Of a stretch of DNA of 64,000 nucleotides, positions 44,812 through 54,790 are shown in pieces. This DNA comes from Skeletonema tropicum (taxonomy: Eukaryota; Bacillariophyta; Thalassiosirophyceae; Thalassiosirales; Thalassiosiraceae), in NCBI GenBank assembly GCA_037178625.1, contig CM074127.1:620001-684000 (forward strand), read 5' to 3'. The notes under the pieces were generated by a model. That model ran no database searches. It was not told where the DNA came from and saw only the letters and a list, made by a program, of their open reading frames with translations. Both the position numbers and the translations under genes were made by a program. The first letter of the stretch is position 1. Each line of letters starts with the position of its first letter.

Positions 44812-45076
44812 TGATGACAGGATTACGAGCCTTGACAGGACCGTAAGTCCATGCCATCTCTAGTCGATTACTGGAGACAGGAGTAGGCTAGCGCAGGTCA
44901 CACCTTGCAGCGTCCACCTACATCTAGTGGGAATTACATTACTAGTATTCCTCTAGCTAGATCTTTATCTCCTAGTCCGCCTACCCGCAGTAGTATTTCC
45001 TCTTATCCATACCTCTCTCTAGGTGGGAAATAGAGGCTTTTTACCTCGCTGGACTCGAATAATCCTGTCATCAGTC
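44812..45076. mobile_element. ~265-bp TIR element inside the LINE tail
   Basis: Starts CTGATGACAGGATTACGAG and ends CTCGAATAATCCTGTCATCAG, giving ~17-19-bp inverted ends with small differences. It has no coding capacity. It is nested in the older LINE tail; no clear target duplication was seen. Confidence 0.6.
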
Positions 45077-45109
45077 TAGGAACGGACTGGTGACTTGCAT
45101 TATGTTAGA

Positions 45110-45163
45110 AATGATAAAGTCACTGTCCCAGTAATCGATTACTGGGACAGTGACTTTATCATT
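45110..45163. repeat. 54-bp perfect palindrome
   Basis: AATGATAAAGTCACTGTCCC and its exact complement meet at ATCGAT (centre 45,136/45,137) with no spacer. It may be a head-to-head remnant of a transposon end. Confidence 0.95.
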
Positions 45164-45244
45164 CTTCAACACATAGATAATGTCGCCTCTGAGAGGGCCC
45201 ACCAAAATTCCTGTTACATTGCGACTTCGCATGCTGATTCATAT

Positions 45245-46792
45245 TCACATCCAATTCATCACCATAACATTCTCAGGATAAGCCTTCACAAGCTGAAAGA
45301 TACTCCCCATATACTCGACACTTTCTCTATCGACGACCTCATTGCTTTCCCACAAAAGATCAATTGGAAGCTTCTTCTGAGCATTTCGTTTCGATACCGA
45401 TACGGCGTCATACTTTCTCAACAGCAGTGTTATCGTCTCGTACTTTGCGCCACGACACGCATAATGGAGAGCAGTATTATTGTCTTCATCCACGGCTTCA
45501 AGAGTAGTTGTATCAAGTTCAACCAAATGCTGCACAACGCTAGCAGATTCGTGATGCATACATGCAAGGTGCAAGGGTAATGCGCCGCTATTATCGAGAG
45601 ATTGTACAGCGGGAGGATATCCTTCAACTAAAAGCTTGATCGAGCCAAGCCTGACATTATTTCGAAGCGCTGTGTGCAGCGGGAGTTGTCCATTGTGATC
45701 AGGCATCGTCATGAAGAGGTGATCTTTGGCTTGACGAGAATAGATAACCTGATTATTGATGAATGCTTGTACCGATGGGTGTCTATTCATCAATGCATTC
45801 ATCAATTCTTGATTTAGTGGATCCAGTTCATGATCATGAATATCAATATTGATGATTTGCGCAACTAATTCAATCTCTTCAGGGTGTGCGTCATAAATTG
45901 CCTTGATAACTTCAATTGCAGCCCCTATGTTAGAATCACAATACTGCATAGAACAAGCCATTAAAAGCGAAGGCACTACTCCGCCAAACTTCTGAAACTT
46001 CACCCTGGGATCGCAACCGAGGAGGAATTCTACAATTTCTATAGCAGCTCTCGGATCAGCTCTTTGCATCAAACCGTAGATTGCGGAGTGAATTGGACAC
46101 CATTGCCCTGTGTTTATTGGTGTCGAATGATTGATGCCATCTGGATAAAGATTGTACAAAAAATCGACTGTGGCGACTGTGTTGCCCGCACAGGCGCAGT
46201 GAAGAGGCAGCATTCCTGTGTGATGAGCCATTCGCTCTGATCCTGGATACGCTTCGATCAAAAAACGGCAAAACTCTGGTAGTTTCGACGACGTGGCAGC
46301 GAGGTGAATTGGAAGTTGGCCTCCATTATTCGCATGCCGAATTGATTCAGGGCACTTCTCGAGAAGTAGATGCAAAATTTCCAATGATTTTATTTCTTCC
46401 CATGCGGTGTTATTGCACAAGCAAAGAAGAGGCATGTTACCGCCATCATCTTTACGATAAACAGAATTGGGAGCTGCATCGATGAGGAGTTGAATTACGC
46501 CGAGTGACACGTCTTCGCTGTCACATGCATGATGGAGTGGAAGTTGCCCGTCACCATCAGCATCATTGACAGCGTCAGGAAAATATTCGAGGAGGCATTG
46601 AATTATTCCCTCGGTGATTTTTTCATTGCTGCAGGCCATCCGAAAGAATTTATAGTTGCTCACTGTATTATTATGATGAGGTGTCAATTCGTGACGCTCA
46701 ATTATTTCGCGTATGCATTCCTCTGAAAGCCAGTCATATGTGCAACATTGCAATAATTCCTCCGCTAGCAATTCATCATCACTCTCGCTCAT
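45245..46792 (-). CDS. Ankyrin-repeat protein 3 (intact)
   Basis: Start chosen at ATG 46792 (MSESDDELLAEELLQCC), matching the start of the other two family members; an upstream in-frame ATG at 46834 is less conserved. 515 residues, ending VKAYPENVMVMNWM at 45245. N-terminal helix block (LSEECIREIIERHELTPHHNN), then about ten ankyrin units with the family signature DG-LPLHHAC and LLIDAAP. It is shorter than genes 1 and 2 because roughly 190 residues of central repeats are absent. Protein-binding scaffold by family; partner and location unknown. It lies 23 kb from the tandem pair, same strand, so it is probably a dispersed duplicate. The frame is clean. Confidence 0.85.
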   Translation of the reverse strand: MSESDDELLAEELLQCCTYDWLSEECIREIIERHELTPHHNNTVSNYKFFRMACSNEKITEGIIQCLLEYFPDAVNDADGDGQLPLHHACDSEDVSLGVIQLLIDAAPNSVYRKDDGGNMPLLCLCNNTAWEEIKSLEILHLLLEKCPESIRHANNGGQLPIHLAATSSKLPEFCRFLIEAYPGSERMAHHTGMLPLHCACAGNTVATVDFLYNLYPDGINHSTPINTGQWCPIHSAIYGLMQRADPRAAIEIVEFLLGCDPRVKFQKFGGVVPSLLMACSMQYCDSNIGAAIEVIKAIYDAHPEEIELVAQIINIDIHDHELDPLNQELMNALMNRHPSVQAFINNQVIYSRQAKDHLFMTMPDHNGQLPLHTALRNNVRLGSIKLLVEGYPPAVQSLDNSGALPLHLACMHHESASVVQHLVELDTTTLEAVDEDNNTALHYACRGAKYETITLLLRKYDAVSVSKRNAQKKLPIDLLWESNEVVDRESVEYMGSIFQLVKAYPENVMVMNWM

Positions 46793-47852
46793 CGTTGGAG
46801 ATCGAATAGGGATACAGATTAGCTCAATTTCCAACTAAGAGCACAATAATTATTGACAACACTTGCAGCTGGAGTGCTACCAGAAATGATAACATCAGGT
46901 CGTGTGCTCAGGATAACAAGAGAGACCGAACACCGAACCAAATTATGAAGGAGTTTAGCACACAAACCAACAACCGTGGCAACGATTCACACCACAGCCG
47001 GGTTTCTGTGATGTGTTATGTGCCCTGATCACAGCCCCGCCCCCGCCCCCGCCCCCCGCCCTTCTTCGTCTGCCAGGTTCATCCCGCCAGGATATAGTTG
47101 AGAGCCGAACGTCATTTGAATGTCTTTTTGACTGATGAGTCTATTGTACATATATATATACTTACATTACAAGAGCAGCAGGTGGCAGCCTTGCCGATGG
47201 ATGCTGTGCTTGAATTTGAATCGATCATTAGATGAAGCTTGACGCCGCAATATTGTAGTTTTATATGCTTTATTGGCCATCACACTCATGTGAGGTGAAT
47301 CCTTGCTGTCTTACGAACAGCATACTAAAAGCTAGTTATTCCCTTGCTAAAAGCAAGGTTTATTCTTGCAACGTGGATTCATTTGTGACATCATATCAAT
47401 GAACGGTAATCGGACGACACATCATTGGCGCAGCAAATTTGTCAGAATTCACAATCTCAATCTAAAGAGACGGAGACCGACGACTCACACCAGCTGCATT
47501 CATCCACAAAGAAGTCAGTCAGCTGCATCCATCTTATCATTGTGCCATGTGGTATTTTTGTCAGTTGTAAGTTTCTTCCATCTTCTACTAAAGCAGAGGG
47601 AATGATGAATGAACTTCGAGCATTGGAGGCCCTGCACTTGTCCCTCGGGCAAGCCATGGAACGGTGTGAAAATAACTCTCTCATACGCAGTAGCAGTAGC
47701 GGTAACGAAGAACGACTCTACAAAGCTGCAGAGGATAATTATTGTGTCATTTTGGTCAGGCCCGAGATACAACTATCTCCTTCTACAAAAAAGCTGCAGA
47801 AATGATACATTCAAAGCTGTCGAAATCATCTTCGCAGGTCACTTACTGATGT
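46793..47852. other. Spacer with a C-rich run; possible small frame
   Basis: A CCCCGCCCCCGCCCCCGCCC tract lies at 47,036-47,064. A plus frame at ~47,425-47,805 includes MMNELRALEALHLSLGQAMERCENN, which looks protein-like but has no recognised domain. The LINE insertion follows at 47,853, so any gene here may be truncated. Confidence 0.3.
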
Positions 47853-48800
47853 GTGTGTGTGTAACTTGGCCTTCGGGCATTACACGTCTTTCCCAACGAA
47901 TGGACTAACAAGTCCGCGGGCAGTGCTCATGCAACCCCTAGGCGCTTGCTGTTATAGAAATAAAAGACTATACTAAACCCCACACGTGAAGATCCAGCTA
48001 GCCAACCCCTTTATGCACTATCCTCGACAGACAACAGCGATTCCACCTCTGACGCGGCTCCAGATACAATAGAAGAGGCATCCTCTTCCCTCTCCGGGTC
48101 CGCCTCATATGGCTGCTCCCACCACCATCGGTGTTTGCTGGTACCACGTTGTCTCTCACCATCCCTACAAAGATCCAGAATCGGGCGGTCCCTGATGTAT
48201 GCCCCAATAGTCTTTCTCCGCTTTTCGATGTACTCCGTCAAAGTATACAGCCCAACCTCCTCAAATAACTCCTTCTTATCCGGATACCTCCACTCTCCAG
48301 TCCGTTCGTTCTTCTTAGGTCGATTCCTGCGTGCCATGCGGCAAGCAGCTCGATAATAGAAGCCTTCCAGACACCGCAACGCCGAATCCGTCAATACCCA
48401 AGTCTCACTCCCATACAAAAGCACTGCCTGCACGACTGCCTTAAAAAACATACCGCAAACCCTGGGTTTCATGTTCTCGCTACGCAGGAGACGAGATATC
48501 ATTTTCCACGCCTTTCGGGCCTTGGTCAGATTACTCCGGATCGCCTGCGTGTCAGTATCATCCATCGACATGAGCCGACCAAGATACTTAAACACCTCCA
48601 CCCGTTCGAGGTCCTCTCCATACGCCGTGAAGCCAACTTCAAGAGCCCGCTGGTTTGCAATAGCCGCATTAGTTTGCACTATCCTCTCCCTCCCCGTCCG
48701 ACAGAACTCTGACCTCTCGTGTCTGGCAGCCCTCCGTGGGTCAGTCTGCATATTGCAGAGATGACACTTCGGGAAGACTCCAGATCCCTCGACGTCAGGG
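47853..48800 (-). mobile_element. 5'-truncated LINE insertion with 12-bp TSD
   Basis: ACTTACTGATGT flanks the block at 47,841-47,852 and 48,801-48,812. The 948-bp insert is in minus orientation: a coding part (48,790-48,011) with the RT thumb region, then a ~160-bp 3' UTR ending in (AC)n next to the duplication. Truncation at the 5' side plus a TSD is the signature of target-primed reverse transcription. Confidence 0.85.
48011..48790 (-). pseudogene. Non-LTR reverse transcriptase C-terminus
   Basis: The frame opens after a stop near 48,795 and runs to 48,011. It has a CHLCNMQ...RHERSEFC zinc-finger-like cluster, then FKYLGRLMSMDDTDTQAIRS...KAWKMISRLL, CGMFFKAVVQAVLLYGSETWVL and YYRAACRMARR. 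This is the thumb region that follows the palm in LINE reverse transcriptases. All catalytic motifs lie in the missing 5' part. Family differs from the RT-RNase H element at the right edge. Confidence 0.8.
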
Positions 48801-48812
48801 ACTTACTGATGT

Positions 48813-50640
48813 AGAGAAGTAGCACTTGGAGATGATTGCCATGAATCGAGAACATATCAATGACTGTGTTAAAACTTTTATGACCATTCGATATCGAGGG
48901 GTGTCGATCTAATCCGTCTCATGTAATAGCAGCAAAGAATGTGCTTTTGGCTTTCATTTGCTGTGTGTAATTACTTACTTAAGTACTTATGTCATGATAA
49001 GTTAAGACCAAGACTTCTTTTCTCGTAAAAACTTGAACTTCAACATCACTCGGTACTCAAACTGTCCACCGAAATCACTCACAAAAAATCAACGACCGAA
49101 CCGCATCTCTTCTGCCGTTAATTCAATCATGCCGACCAAAAGCTCTCCATTCAATCATGCTGACAGACGGCATCATGAAAAGCTCTCACAGCCATTCATT
49201 CAATCATGGATGGGAAATTGCTGTCTCAAGCCACTTGCCGCTGCTTGCAGAGCTCATAATTTTTCATTTCGAAAACTGTCAACATCATTCACTACCAAAC
49301 CACCATGTCGGCCGATTCTCCGCTCTTCGCTCGCCGGCCGCTTGCTATACTGCCGCCGCCTCCCAACAGCGTTCACCCGCAAGCATCGCCACCGCCTTGA
49401 AGCAGGCTCCGCCGCTAACGACTGCAACCGATGACCGATGATTACAGGTGAGTAACAACCGATTCATGATCCCCTGTCCGAATTTGATGGTGATGGCTGA
49501 TTGAGCAACAACTTCAGCGCCGAGGAAAGCCGGCGCTATACAAATTGGCCCAGAACCGTGGAAGCCGGTGCTATACAAATTGGCCCAGCACCGTGGAAGC
49601 CGGTGCTTTACAAATTGGCCCAGGGCTCAGTCCCAGCACCGAGGCAAAGCCGGTGCTATACAAATAAGGCCCATCGCCGAGGAATGCCGGCGATTAATTA
49701 AATTGGCCCTGCTTTTCTTTACGCCTTTCGGGTGTACTCGATTTGGGGTTCCGAGAGAGATAGTAACGGTCGGTTTCCAAGGTTGGTCACGGCGGCCTTC
49801 GAAGGTGCTGACAGGCTTAAACAGAGTGTCCGTCCTCCTCAGGGAAAGATTGGCACAGTTCCTTTAGGGTTTGCTAGACCATAAATCCGTCGCTAAACTA
49901 CCGTTCGATCTCGATGAAAAGCATCTCCACCAACATTTTTAAATCTTTGTTTTGTTTGTCTGATGTCTCTTTGTATCAACACTCTCTAATGAATCTTTGT
50001 TTTGTTTCCTATCTCTAAAAACAGTGCTTTGTAGTTCATGCAGAGGCACTCTCTTCGCAAGGCGTATCACAAGCTACACAGCCAGCGTCCATACATCCAC
50101 CGCAACTCGGACCAAGCAGAGACTCTTGACGGAAGGCCTTCACTAGCGAGGAACAAATACGGCAAGTTTAGTTTGAGCAGTCGAGCAGGGTCTTCTCTCA
50201 AGTTGCGACCATCGCCGTCGCGTGTCTTAGGCACATAATTTGCCGCCTCTCTCTCTAGAGATGGAGAGACGGGATGATTGGGAATTGGCGTTTTCGTCTT
50301 CATAGGTCGTAGGAATGATAATGTGTCTCATGTTTGTCAGATGTAAATAATAAGTCCAATTCCACTGCTAGCTTGATCTTATGTTATCCCTCTTGAGATC
50401 CACTCAACAAGTGTGTATGTCACGCTCAGTTCCAATAGACATCACTCGATCATATCATCCTCGTCTCTACTTGTGTGTTGCTTTCATTGAGTATCGAGAG
50501 TGCAGATGATAGAGTGCAGCCGGCAGCCGCCCGAGCAGAGTGCGATAGTATTGAAACTTCCCTCCGACAAAAATGACACACATGACTTCGCCAATGCATT
50601 TACATCGGCCAGATAGATATTTGCGAGCCGAACGTCATTT
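48813..50640. other. No supported gene; contains a hairpin array
   Basis: Short overlapping frames (e.g. plus 49,033-49,434; 50,038-50,238) show no domain. The notable structure is the repeat at 49,516-49,708, listed separately. Confidence 0.35.
49516..49708. repeat. Five tandem hairpins with covarying stems
   Basis: Each ~35-44-bp unit is a 7-bp inverted repeat around a G-rich loop followed by ATACAAATTGGCC or a close variant. Stem pairs: AGCGCCG/CGGCGCT (49,516), AGAACCG/CGGTGCT (49,552, one mismatch), AGCACCG/CGGTGCT (49,587 and 49,635) and ATCGCCG/CGGCGAT (49,673). Between units both arms change together so pairing is kept. Confidence 0.75.
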
Positions 50641-51139
50641 GTGAACTGTACAATAAATTTGAGATTTGGTCATCATCAAGGGACGACGCTGACCATTTTT
50701 GCTTTGATAAAGACTGAATGGCAGCTAATTCTCTTTTGCAAATTGCCTTCAAGTTCCGCGTGGAACTTGCTCGTGCTCAACTTGATTGGGGCAGATTTGA
50801 GTGAGCTTCAGCTTTAGCGTGGTTATCCGTAATGCAAAACCTAACTGGAGTCTTTGAATCTGTGGCACCATCAAATGCACTGCCAAATGGAGCATTATTA
50901 TTTGCGTCATAAGAGACATCGCGTGATGCATAATACGCTGCATCTGAAGCAGGCATCTTAGCATCGTCGTCATCATCTGCACCATCGTTAAACGAAGAAT
51001 TGCTATTGCCAATAGCTACTGCTACTGCATGGTAGCCATTTGTTGCCTCATGATTACATCGTTTGCCGGCATTATCATCTCGATTATTGGAATCGGAATC
51101 CATGGCACAAGATTGATGATGCAGGGTATTACCGTGCAC
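50640..51139 (-). pseudogene. Diverged relic of the 22.8-kb retroelement tail
   Basis: 50,650-50,745 (ATTTGGTCATCATCAAG...GACGACGCTGACC...GAATGGCAGCTA) parallels 22,950-23,020. The adjoining minus frame (51139-50777) is Asn/Asp/Ala-rich with TPVRFCITDNHAK and no recognised domain. Probably decayed sequence. Confidence 0.4.
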
Positions 51140-51691
51140 ACAAGATGTGTCTCTTCAAAATGAGCCTTCCACCTTCAGCAAACCAAAGGGAAAGGCAAAT
51201 CACCAAACAATATATTTCTTGTGCAATTATTGAATGATTCATGTTTACCAATCGTTGGCCGAAGGGTGTATTGACTTGGTGGAGAGGGCTTGTTGGTTGA
51301 TTGTTTGGAGTTCGTACAATACAATAGTTTGGTAGTCTGCTCCACCTCTTTTGCTTCCTTCCTCGCCGCCTTGTCAGTAGTGTATTCTTGATGAGAAACA
51401 AGCAATGTTGTCATAGATGTGTATGAGTGAATAAAGTCCAGTTGTTTCGTTATGAGATGAGGACGTTCATAAGATATGAAGCAGATGCGTGTGAACTCTG
51501 TCCTCACTAACTTTGACTTATAGTAACAAACATATATCTATACTTATACGAACATTTATTTCCAAATCACATTCTCCAGCATCAGCACAACATGGAAACG
51601 CACGACCACCGCAAGTCCATACGTATTAACAAACAAACAACTAAAAAACATTGTAAAGCTCTAGAGGTCCATCGCAATGCATTGACCTCCT
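51140..51691. other. No gene seen
   Basis: AT-rich spacer downstream of the minus-strand gene at 51,692. Short frames on the minus strand overlap in two phases and are not supported. Confidence 0.35.
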
Positions 51692-52456
51692 TCACTTTCT
51701 CTTCTTCGTCTTCTTTTGAGGAGTGAGAGCTCTGACTTGACGCTCAAGCTTGGCGACTCTGCTTCCATTTGTCTCTGCGTACCTTTCAAACCTATCCTCC
51801 AAGTTATCAACTCGTCCGGAGACATGGGTGATTGCACGGAAGCATTGGCCAAATTGCTGGTTGGTGCGTTGGAATTGCTGGTTGGTGCGTTGGCTTTCTT
51901 CCGCCATTACCTGACTCAGCTGATTGGTTGCCTGATTAGAGAGTTGGAATAATCCTGCAAGCTGGTCGTAAGTCATGTGAGGAGTCGATGGATTGAGATT
52001 TCCATCAATACCACCAGAAGAAGAGGAGCCAGAGCGTTGTGCAACATCGGGGGTGAGTGGAACCGGTGGAACCGAAGGAAGACCAGCGGCATGGTCGCCA
52101 GCAGCGGCAGGCGCACCTCTGACAAGATCAGCAGCACTTCTGATGACGGATGGGGCGGCGGGGGCTGGGACCTCAAATCTGTTAATAACATCTGGTGGAA
52201 CATATTGAAGGATTTTGTCTTCCAGGACGCCCTCCCCTTTCCACTTGCACCTCCAATTTCGGAGAGTCGCGTAGTGCTTTCCAGTGCATTTTCCCTTCTT
52301 TTCATATTCAGGACCGAAGAGTTGGAGAGAGCTGAAGATATGTGCGGGCGTGTTTTTCGTTTCGAAGAGTAGAGTGCGAATGTTGTTGATATCACCCTTG
52401 CAGGCGATATAAATGTCGACGAAGAGTTGTGTAGCGTCCTCTGAGAGTCTTGGCAT
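51692..52456 (-). CDS. Hypothetical protein with C-terminal coiled coil
   Basis: A clean 254-residue frame from ATG 52456 (MPRLSEDATQLFVD) to 51692. Residues 1-90 are helical with a tryptophan-rich basic patch, HYATLRNWRCKWKGEG, that could be a small DNA-binding-like domain. Residues ~95-160 are Pro/Ala/Ser-rich and probably unstructured. From ~165 come Gln/Asn-rich helices with a repeated QRTNQQF, then heptad-like VDNLEDRFERYAETNGSRVAKLERQV, and a basic end KKTKKRK. No family recognised. Composition resembles small proteins encoded by some transposons, but nothing here proves that. Confidence 0.6.
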   Translation of the reverse strand: MPRLSEDATQLFVDIYIACKGDINNIRTLLFETKNTPAHIFSSLQLFGPEYEKKGKCTGKHYATLRNWRCKWKGEGVLEDKILQYVPPDVINRFEVPAPAAPSVIRSAADLVRGAPAAAGDHAAGLPSVPPVPLTPDVAQRSGSSSSGGIDGNLNPSTPHMTYDQLAGLFQLSNQATNQLSQVMAEESQRTNQQFQRTNQQFGQCFRAITHVSGRVDNLEDRFERYAETNGSRVAKLERQVRALTPQKKTKKRK

Positions 52457-52843
52457 GGTGATGTTGGTGTGTTGTTGTGGCTCTGTTGTGTTGTGGGCTG
52501 TGGCTGGGCGTTGCGGCGTGCCTCCGCTTGCCGCTTGCCGGCCGCATGATGGAGTTCATCTCTACTTATCCCGCATGATAGATCCAGGAGGGTACTTACA
52601 ACGAGTGTACACGTAGGTATATTTACGTATAAGTATTGTACCTACCCCTCTCTAGGTAGACTTGGAAAACCTTAGAAAACCTTAGAAAACCTTAGAAAAC
52701 TAACCATCTTCATCCTCTTCTTTTTCGACATTGATTGAAGATGACACAACCTGCTGCCTACCACAACACTGGCATAAGTACATGCTACTTAGAACCTGCA
52801 GATTGGGGATAGCACAACAATATTATCGTCAGCAGCAGCAACC
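52457..52843. promoter_or_regulatory. Divergent intergenic region
   Basis: About 390 bp between divergently transcribed frames (minus start 52456, plus start 52844). It contains a four-fold ACCTTAGAAA(A) repeat (~52,665-52,700). Likely holds both promoters; no defined box recognised. Confidence 0.35.
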
Positions 52844-53821
52844 ATGTCTACCTCACCCAAGATCCCTCTCGACATCCTCCTTTCCCTTCCAACCGCCGCA
52901 GAATTCCTCACTCATCTCGGCGGCATCTACGAAAAGACCCCCACCTTCGTCGAACAATTCTTCCTCGAAAATCTCTGCCCCACCAACAACGACACTTCCA
53001 CCATTGCAGCAACGCAGCAACGCATTACTAATATTAAAATTCTATTCGATGAAATTAAGCAATATGTCAAGCGTAGTCCCACCGACGTTCAATTGGAATT
53101 ACTCCGAAGTCATCCTGACCTATGCCTCAAATTAGAACAAATTGAATCAACCATTACCGAAGAAAGCAAACACGAACAAGGTCGCGCAGGTCTATCCACC
53201 CTTACACCCGAGGAACGTCAAAATTTCACAAAGTGGAATGAAGCCTACAAATCCAAATTCAACATTCCCTTCATTCTAGCAGTACGAAATGCATCCAAGT
53301 ACACTGTCCTCTCCGCACTAGAGGGACGATTGACCAATCCCAATTCCACAGTCCACGAAGAGATTGCCCATGCTTTGTTTCAGGTGGATAAAATTGCCTT
53401 TATGCGTCTATTAGAAAAGGTGACTTACAGTTCAACTCAAGAGGGGCATGGGGGATTCTTGACGTGTCATGTGTTGGATACTGCCAATGGTATTCCTGCT
53501 TCTGGAATGAGGATTGAATTGTTACAAATATACTACTGACGACAATACTACAAAACCACAACTAATCAAATCATTCATCACCAATTCCGACGGACGTCTC
53601 CCTCAGGACCAGCACTCAAGGGAGCAGAATTCACAGTAGGACAATACCAATGGATATTTTATGTAGGTGATTACTTTGCACGGTATGCATCGAGTCGGAT
53701 TGCAGGTACACCATTTTTGGATGTGGTACGATTGGATTTTGGGTTGGATGATCCGACGGATCATTATCATGTCCCTTTGTTGTGTAGTCCTTGGTCGTAT
53801 TCGACTTATCGTGGATCGTAG
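52844..53821 (+). pseudogene. Bifunctional OHCU decarboxylase / HIU hydrolase (allantoin synthase) with two compensating indels
   Basis: ATG 52844 (MSTSPKIPLDILLSLP). Residues 1-~190 form an OHCU decarboxylase: HPDL (His90-Asp92), EQGRAGL and YKSKFNIPFILAVR. The HIU hydrolase starts LTCHVLDTANGIPASGMRIELL and ends YHVPLLCSPWSYSTYRGS. These two enzymes convert the urate oxidase product 5-hydroxyisourate via OHCU to (S)-allantoin. The frame stops at ~53,537 because of one extra T after GAATTGTTACAAATA. One base, missing at ~53,604 after CTCCCTCA, restores it, so only ~25 codons are shifted. The protein would be ~325 residues. Two opposite single-base errors in a fully conserved gene favour consensus error over decay. 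No C-terminal peroxisomal signal. Confidence 0.85.
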
Positions 53822-54011
53822 ATGATAGATAGGGAGGGGGGGAAGAGAGAGTTGAGAGAGAGAGAGAGAGAATGAGGAGAGTGATCGAGATGGAGCGAGT
53901 TTGGGTGTGAAGAGATGGTGTTGAAAAGGTGCATAGCTGCGTGAGAGAGGAACGTCAAGCTGGGTGGAGAGATGAATGGAGGTAGAACAAAGATAGATAG
54001 CAGGTAAACAT

Positions 54012-54128
54012 TGGGGTGCGATCTGGGAAATAATAGCTACTGCAGCACATGTTCGTTATCACTTAGCGTAGATAATGTCGCCTCTTGAGGGCCCACCAGA
54101 CGTACTTTAAAATTTCTGTTACATATAT
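54012..54128 (+). mobile_element. 117-bp LINE tail with 19-bp TSD
   Basis: TGGGGTGCGATCTGGGAAAT ... ACTTTAAAATTTCTGTTACA and a TATATAT end. The 19-bp sequence ATAGATAGCAGGTAAACAT is repeated on both sides (53,993-54,011 and 54,129-54,147). It matches the 3' UTR of the retroelement at 59.2-64.0 kb. Confidence 0.92.
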
Positions 54129-54183
54129 ATAGATAGCAGGTAAACATGTAAATAAAACTAATGAATTCATGAAATGCGCAAGC

Positions 54184-54443
54184 ATGAGTAGTCATCTCGC
54201 TGTCACGTCGGGCGATCTCAATATGCTTCTCATTCGGGTAACTGATGTCGACGGGCGCGTGTATGTGCTCTGCGAAGGTGATGCCACAACCATGAGGTGA
54301 GTATTGAATAAGCATATTCAGCTGCTGTGACTTGTACTACTAACCTATCTTTTCTCCCTATGCTTAATCTATCATCTAGAGTGACGAGGTATTTGGAACG
54401 GGGACTGATCCCAGCTAATCTCAAGAGTGGATTGGAAGAATGA
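54184..54443 (+). CDS. Small spliced reading frame, unknown function
   Basis: Exon 1 54184-54296 and exon 2 54380-54443, with an 83-bp intron starting GTGAGT and ending CATCTAG. Spliced it encodes 58 residues, beginning MSSHLAVTSGDLN and containing VTDVDGRVYVLCEGDATTMR|VTRYLERGLIPANL. The strong donor and clean joined frame suggest a real exon pair. It may be the 3' end of a longer gene cut off by the LINE tail inserted 60 bp upstream. No family recognised. It is immediately followed by an AP2-like relic, possibly once part of the same gene. Confidence 0.45.
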
Positions 54444-54524
54444 TAGCAGTGATGATTTGACAATAATTGTCGAGCCGATGTCATTTCAATCCCGCAGGCA
54501 CCTATTCTCCGCCACAATTGTAAG

Positions 54525-54790
54525 GCTGGTTCATCAAAGTTCAAAGGTGATTATTAAAAGAACAAAAAGTATTATGTACAATTTAGATTCGATGGAAAGA
54601 ATCACTCTCTTGGGCTACTATAATGATGAAGAAGAAGCTGCTGTTGTCTATGCTCGTGCTGTGTTCTAATACGATCCTCTTGGTAGCATCCAAGACAAAG
54701 AAGCAGTGGCTGCTTGTGAGTATGCTTGTGCTATGTTCAAGTATAACGAGGTGATGTCCCAAGCAAGGCAAATGCCTGTTCAAAATTAGA
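54525..54790 (+). pseudogene. AP2/ERF-like DNA-binding domain relic
   Basis: 54,528-54,613 reads GSSKFKGDY, stop, KNKKYYVQFRFDGKNHSLG in one frame. A neighbouring frame continues LGYYNDEEEAAVVYARAVF, stop, YDPLG, and a further piece EAVAACEYACAMFKYNEVMSQARQM follows. The order G-S-K-(F/Y)-K-G-V-Y ... W/Y-x-(A/V)-x-(I/F) ... G-x-(F/Y)-(D/N)-x-E-E-A-A-x-x-Y-A-R-A matches AP2 domains. Two stops and a frameshift show decay. Confidence 0.65.

Larger units (their letters stand above)
44690..45235 (+). mobile_element. Truncated LINE tail, itself interrupted
   Basis: 44,690-44,811 (TAATCGACAC ... TAATCCTGGCC ... GGGGTGTGATCTGG ... GTTAGCAA) and 45,176-45,235 (AGATAATGTCGCCTC ... CCTGTTACA) are the two halves of one diverged tail of the right-edge retroelement family. 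Between them lie a TIR element and a palindrome. Confidence 0.6.

Noticed and set aside
49516..49708. A CRISPR array
   Set aside because: Units are only ~35-44 bp with repeat-like content throughout and no distinct spacers; the context is eukaryotic.
52500..53135. A second plus-strand gene starting at 52,731
   Set aside because: That frame overlaps the OHCU decarboxylase start in another phase and shows no domain; the ATG at 52,844 opens the recognisable protein.
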